Shown: piece by piece, positions 63,338-64,000 of the stretch
Layout of the letters: every line of letters begins with the position of its first letter
How positions within the stretch are numbered: position 1 is the first letter of the stretch
Assembly: GCA_032622095.1 (NCBI GenBank)
Contig: CP136066.1
Coordinates: 201,648,978-201,712,977 of the forward strand
Direction of reading: 5' to 3'
Source: Siphonodentalium dalli
Taxonomy: Eukaryota > Mollusca > Scaphopoda > Gadilida > Siphonodentaliidae
Length of the DNA: 64,000 nucleotides
Notes under the pieces: generated by a model
Database searches by the model: none
The model's input: only the letters and a program-made list of their open reading frames with translations
Told to the model about the DNA's origin: nothing
Position numbers and translations under genes: made by a program

Positions 63338-64000
63338 TAGCTCAACTTACTTTTGTAAGTTTGAGCTATTGCCATGGCTTGGCGTCCGTCGTCCGTGTGT
63401 CCGTCAACAATTTCCTTTGGCGCGGGCTACAGGTCGTACCTTTGGTCTGATCTTTATGAAATTTTGCATGAATGTTGACATTGTCATGTAGATGGGAACG
63501 AGTCATTTTGGGGTCATTCGGCCAAAAAACATGGCCGCTGGTGGCCATCTTGGATTTCAAAATTCAATCCATTGGCGGGGGCTACAGGTCGTACTGTTCG
63601 TTTGATCATCATGAAATTTGTCATGGATGTTAATATTGACATGTAGATGGGAACGAGTCATTTTGGGGTCGTTCGGCCAAAAAACATGGCCGTCAGCAGC
63701 CATCTTGGATTTTACTCTTTGCATGACTAAATCCTTTGGCGCGGGCTACAGGTCGTACCTTTGGTCTGATCTTTATGAAATTTGTCATGAATGTTGACAT
63801 TGACATGTAGATGCGAACGAGTCATTTTGGGGTCATTCGGCCAAAAAACATGGCCGCTGGTGGCCATTTTGGATTTCAAAATTCAATCCATTGGCGCGGG
63901 CTACAGGTCGTACTGTTCGTCTGATCATTATGAAATTTGTCATGGATGTTAATATTGACATGTAGATGGGAACGAGTGATTTTGGGGTCGTTCGGCTAAA
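63338..64000 (-). mobile_element. AGCTCAAC-ended satellite element, truncated by window end
   Basis: Begins TAGCTCAACTTACTTTTGTAAG and runs antisense to the 46567 copy. Four ~165-bp units (GCGGGCTACAGGTCGTAC, AACGAGTCATTTTGGGGTC, GGCCATCTTGGATTT) reach the end of the window, so its length and far end are unknown. Confidence 0.8.

Overview
This is a stretch of animal nuclear DNA, AT-rich and dominated by mobile elements. Eukaryotic origin is shown by an intron-style splice acceptor before a large C2H2 zinc-finger gene, non-LTR retrotransposon fragments, hAT transposase exons, TTAA-flanked (piggyBac-type) miniature elements and many satellites. The repeat style suits a marine invertebrate such as a lophotrochozoan, but no marker here fixes the species. 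A 100-base run of N (26840-26939) is a scaffold gap.

Only one locus looks like an ordinary host gene: a 917-residue multi-C2H2 zinc-finger protein on the minus strand (41847-44600). It has a coding minisatellite in its linker and a probable 5' UTR exon boundary at 44765. A second coding unit (25574-26839, plus) pairs a two-repeat PC4-like protein with a C2H2/acidic protein. Each is preceded by a copy of the same ~100 bp upstream block, which suggests a viral-like or large-transposon gene set. A third (11147-12230, plus) is an uncharacterised conserved-looking ORF with one in-frame stop. It lies antisense between the N-terminal (12279-12726) and C-terminal (8794-9088) exons of a broken hAT transposase.

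Layout. 0-2.5 kb: foldback hairpins, one retroelement tail, a two-unit tandem repeat. 2.5-6.8 kb: very large inverted repeat. 6.9-7.3 kb: TTAA miniature element with two internal hairpins. 7.4-8.0 kb: retroelement ORF copy A. 8.5-12.7 kb: hAT remnants, a 20-bp satellite and the antisense ORF. 13.1-19.3 kb: a region bounded by inverted copies of one terminus and filled with palindromes and tandem repeats. 19.5-20.7 kb: tandem repeats and a long hairpin. 21.2-23.5 kb: five head-to-tail 5'-truncated retroelement pieces. 23.5-25.3 kb: tandem arrays. 25.3-26.9 kb: PC4/zinc-finger pair. 27-41.8 kb: dispersed and tandem repeats, foldbacks, PIF-like, TTAA and hAT miniature elements. 41.8-44.8 kb: zinc-finger gene. 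45-55 kb: hairpin elements, composite satellite elements and a LINE 3' fragment. 55.1-58.8 kb: a zinc-binding pseudogene and a 3.2 kb long-TIR element that contains retroelement copy C and a LINE fragment. 59-64 kb: a hAT miniature element with a perfect 8-bp target duplication, duplicated segments, and two more TTAA elements, one interrupted by a satellite-bearing element that runs off the window.

The most unusual material is a family of non-LTR-type ORFs (copies A-E). They share a strongly conserved core and a conserved 3' tail, while the C-terminal module between them differs from copy to copy. The tail folds into two short hairpins whose paired bases covary among seven copies.
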